This document shows positions 1 through 8,186 of a stretch of DNA of 64,000 nucleotides, in pieces (position 1 is the first letter of the stretch; every line of letters starts with the position of its first letter). The notes under the pieces are model-generated. The model searched no databases. It was not told the DNA's origin and saw nothing but the letters and a program-made list of their open reading frames with translations. The DNA is from Sphingopyxis sp. 113P3. Its GTDB lineage: Bacteria > Pseudomonadota > Alphaproteobacteria > Sphingomonadales > Sphingomonadaceae. Location of the stretch: contig NZ_CP009452.1 in the NCBI RefSeq assembly GCF_001278035.1, positions 1,273,501-1,337,500 on the forward strand, in the 5' to 3' direction. Position numbers and translations under genes: made by a program.

Positions 1-208
1 GCGCGCCGGGCCTTTCGATCCGAAGAGGCAGCCATGCTCTCGTCTCGCCGGCGCTCCCCCAGGCGTTGACGCGCCCGCCGGGGGCATAGCCATGCGCCGT
101 CAGCAGATCGAACCAGGCCGCCTGGTCGAAAGGCGAAGCAAAGCCAGCGCCGCGCGCGGCAGGAGGCAATGCCTTGTCATTAGGCTGATGTTCACCGTTC
201 CCTTGCAT
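1..208 (-). CDS. N-terminal part of a FemAB/BioF2-like acyltransferase (runs off window)
   Basis: Reading the minus strand from the ATG at 208-206 gives 69 codons without a stop up to the window edge. The protein has a short polar leader and then SPFDQAAWFDLL, the opening pattern of GNAT/FemAB-type proteins (BioF2-like acetyltransferase family), which start with a 'place-of-contact' helix of this kind. It is divergent from the acyl-CoA ligase, with only 35 bases between the two start codons, so both promoters must lie in or beside that gap. Similar proteins occur next to exosortase A loci and may acylate the polysaccharide or a lipid intermediate; that role is inference. The C-terminal two thirds are not visible. 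Confidence 0.6.
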   Translation of the reverse strand, partial: MQGNGEHQPNDKALPPAARGAGFASPFDQAAWFDLLTAHGYAPGGRVNAWGSAGETRAWLPLRIERPGA

Positions 209-243
209 GACGCAGGGCTCTATCACCACTCTCCTAACAGCCG

Positions 244-1776
244 ATGACCAAAGCCCTCAGCCCGCCGTCGTACCCGATCGACCATCTCGCCCGCCGCGGT
301 GCGCCCGACGCGGCTGCGCTGCTGATCGGCGATCGGATCACCAGTTTTGCGGACCTCGACGCCGGCGTCGGGCGGCTTGCATCCTGGCTTCTGGAACAGG
401 TGGGCGGGCCGGGCGAGCGCGTTGCGAGCTGGAGCGCCAAGACGCGAAGTGCGTGCCTGATGCCGCTCGCCGCAGCGCGCGCAGGGCTCATCCATGTGCC
501 GGTCAACCCCCTGCTCAAGCCGCCGCAGGTTCAGCATATCCTCGCTGACAGCGGCGCCAAATTGCTCGTCACCAACGGATCGCGCGGCGAAGCGCTCGGC
601 GCGGGACGACCCGAAGCCTGCGCGCTTGAGGATCTGACGATTGCCGAGGAGGTCATCGATTCGCCCGGTGAAGGTCTCCCGCCCTCGCTCGCCGAGCCCC
701 ACGATCTGGCGGCCATTCTCTATACCAGCGGCTCGACCGGACGCCCCAAGGGCGTGATGCTCAGCCACGCCAATCTTTGGCTCGGCGCCGAAAGCGTCGC
801 CTCCTATCTGAAGATCACGCCTTCCGACCGCATCCTCGCCGTGCTCCCCCTGAGTTTCGACTATGGGCAAAATCAGCTTCTTTCGAGCTGGTATGCCGGC
901 GCGGCGGTCGCGCCGCTCGACTATCTGACGCCGCGCGACGTCGTCAAAGCCGTTGCCCGGCATGGGATCACGACGCTTGCGGGCGTCCCGCCGCTCTGGG
1001 TGCAACTGGTGGAGAGCGACTGGCCTCGCGATACCGCAGCGCTGCTTCAGCGCCTCACCAACAGCGGCGGGGCGCTCACGCCCTCGCTGATCGACGCGAT
1101 GCGCGCGACCTTTCCCAAGGCCGACATCTACCCGATGTACGGCCTCACCGAGGCCTTTCGTTCAACCTTTCTCGACCCTTCGCTCGTCGCCAGCCATCCC
1201 ACCTCGATGGGCCGCGCTATACCCCACGCTGAAATCCTGGTCTGCCGCCCCGACGGGAGCATCACCGCCGATGATGAACCCGGCGAACTCGTGCATTGCG
1301 GACCCTTGGTGGCGAAAGGCTATTGGCACGATGAGGAACGGAGCGCCGAGCGCTTTCGCGCCGCGCCCCCATCATCGATCTACGGCGGCACGGCGGTCTG
1401 GTCGGGCGACACGGTAAAGCGCGATGCCAAGGGGCTTCTCACCTTCGTCGGGCGCGACGATGCGATGATCAAGACCGCGGGCAACCGCGTCAGTCCGACC
1501 GAGGTCGAGGACGCCGCGGTCGCCTCGGGTCTCGTCTACGAGGCGGTGGCATTTGGAATTCCGGACGCGCGGCTCGGCGCGGCCATCATATTGATCGTGC
1601 GGGGGAAGAGCGGCGCCGAGGACGGGCACGCGCTCGCGGCTTATCTGCGACAGAATCTGCCGAACTTCATGCAGCCGCAGACGATCGAATGGCGCGCGGC
1701 CTTGCCGCGCAATCCCAATGGCAAGCTCGACCGCGTCGCGATTGCGGCCGAGTGGATCGAGAAGGTGACGGCATGA
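244..1776 (+). CDS. Acyl-CoA ligase (AMP-forming), exosortase A system-associated
   Basis: A 510-residue member of the ANL superfamily that activates a carboxylic acid as acyl-AMP and transfers it to CoA or a carrier protein. The P-loop TSGSTGRPKG lies at residues 161-170, the YGLTEA motif near 300, the hinge motif with VWSGD near 384, and the C-terminal catalytic lysine is K494 in NPNGKLDR. Its position directly before the PLP decarboxylase and the export genes matches the ligase family regularly found in XrtA/PEP-CTERM polysaccharide loci. It probably makes an acyl or amino-acid-derived substituent of the exopolysaccharide; the true substrate is not known. It overlaps the next gene by four bases (ATGA), so the two are translationally coupled. 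Confidence 0.9.
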   Translation: MTKALSPPSYPIDHLARRGAPDAAALLIGDRITSFADLDAGVGRLASWLLEQVGGPGERVASWSAKTRSACLMPLAAARAGLIHVPVNPLLKPPQVQHILADSGAKLLVTNGSRGEALGAGRPEACALEDLTIAEEVIDSPGEGLPPSLAEPHDLAAILYTSGSTGRPKGVMLSHANLWLGAESVASYLKITPSDRILAVLPLSFDYGQNQLLSSWYAGAAVAPLDYLTPRDVVKAVARHGITTLAGVPPLWVQLVESDWPRDTAALLQRLTNSGGALTPSLIDAMRATFPKADIYPMYGLTEAFRSTFLDPSLVASHPTSMGRAIPHAEILVCRPDGSITADDEPGELVHCGPLVAKGYWHDEERSAERFRAAPPSSIYGGTAVWSGDTVKRDAKGLLTFVGRDDAMIKTAGNRVSPTEVEDAAVASGLVYEAVAFGIPDARLGAAIILIVRGKSGAEDGHALAAYLRQNLPNFMQPQTIEWRAALPRNPNGKLDRVAIAAEWIEKVTA

Positions 1777-3002
1777 AGCCGCATGGCCCCATTCCTCCTG
1801 GCTATTCGGCGGACGCCGACGGCATGCTCATCGTCGGCGGCGAGCGCGCCGACGCGCTCGCGGCGCGCGCCGGGGATACGCCGCTCTTCGTCTACGACAG
1901 CGCGCTCCTGAAGGCCCGCGTCGCCGAGTGGCGCGCGGCCATGCCGAGCGAGGTGCAGCTTCATTATGCGATGAAGGCGAACCCCTTTGCGCCGCTCCTC
2001 ACTTTCATGGCCGGCATCGTCGACGGGTTCGATGTCGCATCGGGGGGCGAGCTTGCCGCAGCTCTCGCGAGCGGCATGGAGGCCGAGCACATCAGCTTCG
2101 CAGGCCCCGGCAAGCGCGACCGCGAACTCGAAGCGGCGATCAAGGCAGGGGCGACCATCAACCTTGAATCGGCAGGCGAGGCCGAGCGCGCGCTCCATAT
2201 CGCGGCGCGCCTCGGCGCGCGTCCGCGGCTTGCGGTGCGGGTCAATCCCGATTTCGACCTCAAGGGCTCGGGGATGAAAATGGGGGGCGGCGCCAAGCCC
2301 TTCGGGGTCGATGCCGAGGACGTGCCCGCGCTCGTCCGGCGCCTCGTCGACGCGGGCGCCGACTGGCAAGGCTTTCATATCTTTGCCGGATCGCAGGCGC
2401 TCAGCGCCGCCGCGATTGCCGAGACGCAGGCGCAGACCGTTGCGCTTGCAGCGCGCCTCGCAAACGGCATTGGCGCCGCGCCCCCGCTCGTGAACCTTGG
2501 CGGCGGGATGGGCGTCCCTTATTTCCCCGGCGACAGCGCGGTCGATACTGCGGCTGTTGGAGCCGCGCTCGCCGAGACACTCGCGGCGCGCGATCCGGTG
2601 CTTGGCGCGAGCCGTTTTGCGATGGAGCTCGGGCGCTGGCTCGTTGCCGAAGCGGGCGTCTACATCACGCGCATCGTCGACCGGAAGGTCAGCCACGGCG
2701 AGATATTTCTCGTCACCGATGGCGGGCTCCATCACCAGCTTGCTGCGAGCGGCAATTTCGGGACGGTCATTCGCCGCAACTACCCGATCGCGATCGCGAG
2801 CCATTTCGGCGCGGAGGCGGTCGAGACGGTTTCGGTTGTCGGCTGTCTTTGTACCCCGCTCGACCGTCTTGGCGACCAGGTTGCGCTGCCGCGCGCCGAA
2901 GCGGGCGATCTGGTCGCGATTTTCCAGGCGGGCGCCTATGGCGCCTCGGCAAGCCCCGCCGCGTTTCTGGGCCAGGGACCCGCGCGCGAAATCCTCGTCT
3001 GA
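1773..3002 (+). CDS. PLP-dependent decarboxylase, exosortase A system-associated
   Basis: A 409-residue fold-type III PLP enzyme of the LysA/ornithine-decarboxylase group. The N-terminal barrel carries LHYAMKANP, with K68 as the expected Schiff-base lysine. A glycine-rich phosphate-binding loop, NLGGGMGVPY, follows, and the C-terminal beta domain has the GCLCTPLD and GAYGASASPAAFLG segments seen in diaminopimelate decarboxylases. The ATG at 1773 overlaps the stop of the acyl-CoA ligase and is preferred to an upstream in-frame start at 1689, which would lie far inside that gene. In XrtA loci this decarboxylase pairs with the ligase, presumably making an amine-bearing precursor for the polysaccharide. 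The substrate is unknown. Confidence 0.9.
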   Translation: MKPHGPIPPGYSADADGMLIVGGERADALAARAGDTPLFVYDSALLKARVAEWRAAMPSEVQLHYAMKANPFAPLLTFMAGIVDGFDVASGGELAAALASGMEAEHISFAGPGKRDRELEAAIKAGATINLESAGEAERALHIAARLGARPRLAVRVNPDFDLKGSGMKMGGGAKPFGVDAEDVPALVRRLVDAGADWQGFHIFAGSQALSAAAIAETQAQTVALAARLANGIGAAPPLVNLGGGMGVPYFPGDSAVDTAAVGAALAETLAARDPVLGASRFAMELGRWLVAEAGVYITRIVDRKVSHGEIFLVTDGGLHHQLAASGNFGTVIRRNYPIAIASHFGAEAVETVSVVGCLCTPLDRLGDQVALPRAEAGDLVAIFQAGAYGASASPAAFLGQGPAREILV

Positions 3003-3122
3003 GCGCTGCCATTATCTGTCCCGAAACGGAACGAAAGCCGACGAGCGCGGCGCGAAATTATCCCAATACTAACGGTATCTTCACCCTTTTCGGTGATGGC
3101 TGAGGCTGACGAAATGGCTGTC

Positions 3123-3145
3123 GCCGCGCCCCTTTGGTGCGCGGC
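3123..3145 (+). promoter_or_regulatory. Hairpin in the leader of the export lipoprotein gene
   Basis: Perfect 7-base arms GCCGCGC (3123-3129) and GCGCGGC (3139-3145) enclose a 9-base loop in the 169-base gap between the decarboxylase and the export gene. There is no T-run, so it is not a classical terminator. It may be an attenuator or mRNA-stability element. The gap is the largest in the first half of the locus and could also hold a second promoter, but I see no convincing -35/-10 pair. Confidence 0.3.
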
Positions 3146-3177
3146 CGCCTCCCGGCCGGTCGAAAGGTGATTTGAAG

Positions 3178-3834
3178 ATGACATCCTCCCCCTGGCTTCA
3201 CGCTGCGCGCGCCGCGCTGATCTTCGGCATTGTCGCCACCGCCCTTGCAGGCTGCGCAGGCGGCGTCGGTGATGCGCCGCAGCTTCCCAGCGCCAATTTC
3301 GTCGCCAATCAGGAAGGGCCGGGCGAGGAATATATCATCGGCCCGCTCGACGAACTCCAGATCTTCGTGTGGCGCAATCCCGAACTCGGCGGGAAGGTGC
3401 AGGTGAGGCCCGACGGGCGTATCACCACCCCGCTGATCACCGACATGCCCGCGGTCGGCAAGACAGCGACGATGCTCCAGCAGGACATCAAGCTCCAGCT
3501 CAGCCAATATATCACCGACCCCATCGTCAGCGTCATCGTCACCAGCTTCAACAGCACTTTCTCGCAGCAGGTTCGCATCGTCGGCGCGACCGAAAAGCCG
3601 GCATCGATCCCTTTCCGCGCCAACATGACCGTGCTCGACGCGATGATCGCGGTCGGCGGACTTGGCGAATATGCAGCGGGCAACAAGGCGCGCCTCGTCC
3701 GCTTCGACAAGGGCAGCGGCAAGCAGCAGGAATATGCGCTGCGCCTCAATGACCTCATCAAGCGCGGCGACATCAAGGCGAACGTCCGCCTGCAGCCGGG
3801 CGACGTGATCATCATCCCTGAAAGCATGTTCTGA
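3178..3834 (+). CDS. Polysaccharide export lipoprotein (Wza/SLBB type), XrtA system
   Basis: An outer-membrane polysaccharide export protein of 218 residues from the ATG at 3178. The signal peptide ends in the lipobox LAGC with C26. The polysaccharide-export domain follows (YIIGPLDELQIFVW and VRPDGRITTPLI, about residues 50-90), then one SLBB beta-grasp unit (about 130-170). It is much shorter than E. coli Wza, as is usual for XrtA systems. GAAAGG at 3162-3167 serves either the TTG at 3172 (4-base spacing) or the ATG at 3178 (10-base spacing); I prefer the ATG. It should form the outer-membrane outlet working with the Wzz-like protein encoded next. Confidence 0.92.
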   Translation: MTSSPWLHAARAALIFGIVATALAGCAGGVGDAPQLPSANFVANQEGPGEEYIIGPLDELQIFVWRNPELGGKVQVRPDGRITTPLITDMPAVGKTATMLQQDIKLQLSQYITDPIVSVIVTSFNSTFSQQVRIVGATEKPASIPFRANMTVLDAMIAVGGLGEYAAGNKARLVRFDKGSGKQQEYALRLNDLIKRGDIKANVRLQPGDVIIIPESMF

Positions 3835-3886
3835 CGCGAGGCCGTCACTGCCAGCGCCTTATTTCTCCGAGGATTAACCCCGACCG

Positions 3887-5431
3887 ATGAACAGCCTCTA
3901 CGATGAATTCAGGGTTGCGCTGCATAGCGTATGGACGCGTCGCTGGCTGGTGCTGGCGGTCGCGTGGGGCATCTGCATCCTCGGCTGGCTCGCGGTCGCG
4001 TCGATCCCCAACCGCTATGATTCGCGCGCGCGGCTGCTCGTCGACGTCAACCAGATCCTTCCCGATGAGGCGCAGGGCGGACCCCTGGGCGGGCGCCGGC
4101 AACTCGACGAGATCCGCGGGACCCTCACCAGCGCGCGCAATCTGGAAAAGGTCGCGGTGACCACCGGTTTGCTTCCCGCAGGCGCGAGCGAACGCGAAAA
4201 GGCCGGCGCGGTCGCGATGCTGCAAAAGAATATCAAGGTCATTCCGCAGCAGGACAATATCTTCGAGATCACCTCGAGCATTGCGATCGGCAGCCTGTCG
4301 GACGCCGACAATGCGAAACTCGCCTCGGGCGTTCTCGACAGCCTCATCACCGTCTTTCGTGACGACCAGCTGCGCGGCGGCCGCGTGAACGCGCGCGAGG
4401 GACTGAAATTCCTCGATGCGCAGATTGCCGATCGCGAGAAGGCCCTGCGTGAGGTCGAAGCGCGCCGCGCGGCGTTCGAGGCCCAGAATATCGGCCTGAT
4501 CCCAGGCGGATCGGGTTCGCCCGCGCAGCGGGTAGAGGCAGCGCGGGCGGAGCTCGGTCAGATTGAATCGCAGCTGGTCGCAGCGCAGGCGGCGCTCGCG
4601 GCAGCGAACAGTCAGCTCGCCTCGACGCCGGCGACGATCAATGTTCCGGGCATGTCGGCAACCGGGGCGGGTGTCGCAAGGCAGCAGCTCGCGGGCGCGC
4701 AGAACGAACTTTCCGCAATGCGCGCGCGCGGGCTGACCGACGCCCACCCCGACATCATCGCGATCAAGAGCCAGATCGCCTCCTTGAAGGCGCAGGCCGA
4801 TCGCGAAGGCAGCGGCGGAGCGGGCGGCAACGCCCAGAACCCTGCCTATGCCTCGCTCGCCGCGATGCGCGCCGAGCGCCAGGCGACAGTGAGCGCGCTC
4901 AGCGCGCGCAAGGCGCAGCTCACGAGCGACATCGCCAGGATCACCTCGCAGCAGATCCAGAACCCCGGCATCGCGGCCGAATATGACCGGATCAACGGCG
5001 AATATACGGCGCTCAAGGCGCAATATGACAAGCTTCTCGGGCAGCGCGAACAGGTGCGCCTGCGCGGCGAGGTGCAGACCGAGGCCAATGCCATCAAGGT
5101 CGAGCTCCTCGACCCGCCCTCGAAGCCAACCAGCCCTGCCGCGCCCAATCGGCCCCTGTTCCTCACCATTGTGCTCCTCGCCGGGATCGGCGGGGGCGTC
5201 GGGGCAGCCTTTGGCCTGGCCCAGGTGCGTGCAAGCTATCCGACCGCCGCGCGCCTCGAGCGCGCGAGCGGGCTCCCGGTCATCGGGTCGATCACCGAGG
5301 TGGTCACACCCGAGCGCCAGGTCGAGCGCAAGAAGAAGCTCGTCTGGCTCGCGAGCGGCGGCGGCGCACTTGTCGGGCTTTATGCGCTGCTGCTCATCGC
5401 CGAATTCGTCCAGCGCGGCATGGTGGCCTGA
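3887..5431 (+). CDS. Polysaccharide chain-length determinant (Wzz/GNVR type), XrtA system
   Basis: An inner-membrane co-polymerase of 514 residues. A transmembrane helix lies at about residues 20-40, then a Wzz domain, a long periplasmic coiled-coil region rich in Ala, Glu and Gln (about 170-420), the GNVR-like juxtamembrane stretch near LLDPPSKPTSPAAPNRP, and a second membrane helix directly after it. A further hydrophobic segment (about 485-508) ends the protein, so it has one more membrane span than simple Wzz proteins. There is no kinase domain; that function is encoded by the next gene, as in split Wzc systems. It controls polymer length and links synthesis to export. Confidence 0.9.
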   Translation: MNSLYDEFRVALHSVWTRRWLVLAVAWGICILGWLAVASIPNRYDSRARLLVDVNQILPDEAQGGPLGGRRQLDEIRGTLTSARNLEKVAVTTGLLPAGASEREKAGAVAMLQKNIKVIPQQDNIFEITSSIAIGSLSDADNAKLASGVLDSLITVFRDDQLRGGRVNAREGLKFLDAQIADREKALREVEARRAAFEAQNIGLIPGGSGSPAQRVEAARAELGQIESQLVAAQAALAAANSQLASTPATINVPGMSATGAGVARQQLAGAQNELSAMRARGLTDAHPDIIAIKSQIASLKAQADREGSGGAGGNAQNPAYASLAAMRAERQATVSALSARKAQLTSDIARITSQQIQNPGIAAEYDRINGEYTALKAQYDKLLGQREQVRLRGEVQTEANAIKVELLDPPSKPTSPAAPNRPLFLTIVLLAGIGGGVGAAFGLAQVRASYPTAARLERASGLPVIGSITEVVTPERQVERKKKLVWLASGGGALVGLYALLLIAEFVQRGMVA

Positions 5432-5442
5432 GGGGACCGGAC

Positions 5443-6474
5443 ATGAACGAACATCGCCCCGTCAAGCGCCAGCCCTCGCTGCTCGAACGCGCCGCCGACA
5501 TCTTCGGCATCGACCCCGCCGCGGGCGCGCCGACGATCGACGTGAGCGGCCTGCCGGCAGAACCTCCCAAAAAGGCGAAGGCGCCAAAAGGGACCGGAGC
5601 GTCTCCCGCCGAGGCGCCCCCCAGGGTTGAACCCGCAGTGGCAGCCGAGGCCGAGCCCGTCATCGAGGCGGCACCCGCGATCAAGGCCTCGCCCCGCAAG
5701 GAGGTTGCGCGCGCTGCGCCTGCCGTTGTGCCGGCGCGGCAAGGAAAAATCGACCGCGACCGCCTCGCGGCGCGCGGAATGATTGTGCCCGACGCACCGG
5801 TGACGGGCATTTCGGAAGAATATCGCATCGTGAAGCGCGAGATCATTCGCAACTTCACCGGCGCGCCGGGACGCCCGGTGCTGCCGCGCGGCCACCGCGT
5901 TCTCATCGCTTCGGCCAATCCGGGTGAGGGCAAGACCTTCTCGGCGGTCAATCTTGCGCTCAGCCTCGCGGTCGAGGCCGATCATGACGTGCTGCTGATC
6001 GACGCCGATATCGCGAAGCCGAGCGTGCTCGAGACGCTGGGGCTGGACGAAGGGCCAGGGCTGATGGACGCGCTCGCCGATCCGCTCCTGCCGCTTGGTG
6101 ACTGCCTGATCCAGACCGACATTGCCGGGCTGAAGGTGATGCCTGCTGGCACCCAGCACATGCATGACACCGAGTTGCTCGCCTCGGCGCGCACCGAGGC
6201 GCTTCTTGCCAGACTTGAGGCCGGGGCACCCGGCCGCATCCTCATTCTCGATTCGCCGCCCGTGCTCGCGGCCTCCCCGGCCGCCGTGCTCGCGGGTCAT
6301 GTCGGTCAGCTGATCATGGTCGTGCGCGCCGACGAAACCCTGGAATCCTCGCTGCGCGATGCAATCGGGCTGATGGGGGCCTGCCCGCACATCCAGCTTC
6401 TCCTCAACGGGGTCAAATTTTCCCCGGGCGGCCGCCGTTTCGGCACCTATTACGGACAAGGAGGCGCGTCCTGA
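5443..6474 (+). CDS. XrtA-associated tyrosine autokinase (BY-kinase)
   Basis: A cytoplasmic bacterial tyrosine kinase of 343 residues that should pair with the preceding Wzz-like protein. Residues 1-110 are a disordered Ala/Pro/Lys-rich linker. The kinase core has Walker A (SANPGEGKTFS, K164), Walker A' (LLIDADIAKPS, about 184-194) and the Walker B-like ILILDSPP near 270. The C-terminus carries adjacent tyrosines in FGTYYGQ, a short version of the tyrosine cluster that is autophosphorylated in this family. Its stop (TGA) overlaps the ATG of the following beta-barrel gene by one base, implying coupled translation. Confidence 0.93.
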   Translation: MNEHRPVKRQPSLLERAADIFGIDPAAGAPTIDVSGLPAEPPKKAKAPKGTGASPAEAPPRVEPAVAAEAEPVIEAAPAIKASPRKEVARAAPAVVPARQGKIDRDRLAARGMIVPDAPVTGISEEYRIVKREIIRNFTGAPGRPVLPRGHRVLIASANPGEGKTFSAVNLALSLAVEADHDVLLIDADIAKPSVLETLGLDEGPGLMDALADPLLPLGDCLIQTDIAGLKVMPAGTQHMHDTELLASARTEALLARLEAGAPGRILILDSPPVLAASPAAVLAGHVGQLIMVVRADETLESSLRDAIGLMGACPHIQLLLNGVKFSPGGRRFGTYYGQGGAS

Positions 6475-8162
6475 TGCGCACCGACCCTCACCTCGTGCGC
6501 CGCGCCGCGGCGCTTGCAGCCTTGCTGCTCGCAGGATGTGCGGGCACGGCGCATGCCCAATTCTCATCCGAAGCGGGAGGCAGCGATAGCGTGCCAGGCG
6601 CGTCGGCAGCTCCCTCGGCCGAGGGGCGCGAGGCGGGGCGCAGCGAGCGGCGCAAGCGGCGCACGGTCGATGTCAGCCCCTATCTGGAAGTGGGGCAGGT
6701 GCTCTCGACCGAGCTCAAGGGCGGCGATGTTCTCACCTATACCACGATTGCGGCGGGCGTGGATGCTGCTGTCGCGACGCGCCGCGCGGAAGTCGCGGCG
6801 ACGCTGCGCTACGAGCATCGCTTCGGCGAAGCGGGCGGGCTTGGTGACGCGGATATTCTGAGCGGTCTTGCGCGGGGGCGTCTCGAGGTGGCGCGCGGGC
6901 TCAACCTTGAAGGCGGGGCGCTCGCGACGCGCACGCGCGCCGACGGCGGCGGCATCGGCGGCCTTGTCACCGGCGGCGACAATATCGCCGATGTCTATTC
7001 GCTCTATGCCGGTCCGACGCTCGCGAAGCGCGCCGGCAGCCTCGATGTGGGCGCGGGCTACCGCTTTGGCTATACCAAGGTCGACCTCGACGGCGCGGGC
7101 AGTCTTCCCGGGGGCAATTTCGACAGTTCGACCAACCATGCAGCCTGGGCGAGCGTCGGGCAGCGGCCCGGCGAGCTGCCCTTCGGCTGGCAGGTGTCGG
7201 GCGGCTATGAGCGCGAGGATGCAAGCCAGCTCGACCAGCGTTTCGAGGGCAAATATGCGCGCGCCGACGTGACGGTGCCGATTGGGCCGACCCTCGCGCT
7301 GCTCGGCGGCGCCGGATATGAGGATATCGAGATCGGCCAGCGCGATCCGGTGCTTGACGAAAATGGCGTGCCGGTGCGCGATGCAAGCGGCCGCTTCGTG
7401 ACCGACAAGTCGCAGCCGCGCCAGCTGTCGTTCGACACCGATGGGCTCATCTGGGACGCGGGCGTGATGTGGCGGCCGAGCCGCCGCACCTCGCTCACCG
7501 CGCGCGTGGGGCGCCGCTACGGCGACACGATCTACACCGGCAGCTTCTCCTATCGTCCCGACCACGCGACGACGATCCACGTCGGTGTCTATGACGGGCT
7601 TTCGAGCTTTGGCCGCGGCCTCTCGGGCGGGCTCGCTTCGCTTCCCACCCAGTTTGATCCGACGCGCAATCCCGTCGACGGCAGCATAAACCCCTGCGTG
7701 TTCGGCGAGGAAGGCGCGGGCTGTCTCAACCCGCAGTTCGGCAGCACGACCAGCCTTCAGTTCCGCAATCGCGGCATCCAGGCGCTCTACTCGTCGCGCT
7801 TCGGCCGCTGGAGCTATGGTGTTGGCATCGGCTATGACCAGCGCCGCCTGCTTGTCCCTGCAAATTCGGTGCTCGCCCCGCTCAACGGCGTCAAGGACGA
7901 GAATTATTATCTCTTCCTCTCCGCTGCCCGCGAGCTCGATACCCAGTCCGATCTCAGCCTCTCGGGCTATTTGAGCTATTTCGACTACGGCGCGGCGGGG
8001 GTTGGCGACATGCAGTCGGCGGGTATTTCTGCCGCCTATTCGCGCCGCGTGTGGCGCGAACTCACCGGGACCGCTGCCGCTTCGCTCCAGGCCTTCGAGC
8101 AGGATGGTTTCGCCAGCGAGCTGATCGCCTCGGCGCTCATTGGCCTTCGCTACAATTTCTGA
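6474..8162 (+). CDS. Outer-membrane beta-barrel protein, exosortase-system associated
   Basis: A 562-residue exported protein. The N-terminus has both a lipobox (LLAGC, C22) and a possible signal peptidase I site after AHA at residue 28, so it may be a lipoprotein or a plain secreted precursor. A basic linker (about 50-65) precedes a long series of amphipathic strands of alternating polarity rich in Gly, Tyr and Arg. The chain ends in LRYNF, the terminal aromatic signal of beta-barrel proteins. Location between the kinase and the AAA ATPase matches the large beta-barrel protein family of PEP-CTERM loci. It may form the outer-membrane pore or a secretion aid for the polysaccharide; the exact role is unknown. 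Confidence 0.75.
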   Translation: MRTDPHLVRRAAALAALLLAGCAGTAHAQFSSEAGGSDSVPGASAAPSAEGREAGRSERRKRRTVDVSPYLEVGQVLSTELKGGDVLTYTTIAAGVDAAVATRRAEVAATLRYEHRFGEAGGLGDADILSGLARGRLEVARGLNLEGGALATRTRADGGGIGGLVTGGDNIADVYSLYAGPTLAKRAGSLDVGAGYRFGYTKVDLDGAGSLPGGNFDSSTNHAAWASVGQRPGELPFGWQVSGGYEREDASQLDQRFEGKYARADVTVPIGPTLALLGGAGYEDIEIGQRDPVLDENGVPVRDASGRFVTDKSQPRQLSFDTDGLIWDAGVMWRPSRRTSLTARVGRRYGDTIYTGSFSYRPDHATTIHVGVYDGLSSFGRGLSGGLASLPTQFDPTRNPVDGSINPCVFGEEGAGCLNPQFGSTTSLQFRNRGIQALYSSRFGRWSYGVGIGYDQRRLLVPANSVLAPLNGVKDENYYLFLSAARELDTQSDLSLSGYLSYFDYGAAGVGDMQSAGISAAYSRRVWRELTGTAAASLQAFEQDGFASELIASALIGLRYNF

Positions 8163-8186
8163 TCCGGACCCCAAAGGGAAACTGCG

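Noticed and set aside
3003..3171. Sigma-54 promoter before the export lipoprotein gene
   Set aside because: No GG-N10-GC element with the right flanks was found; only a hairpin could be supported.
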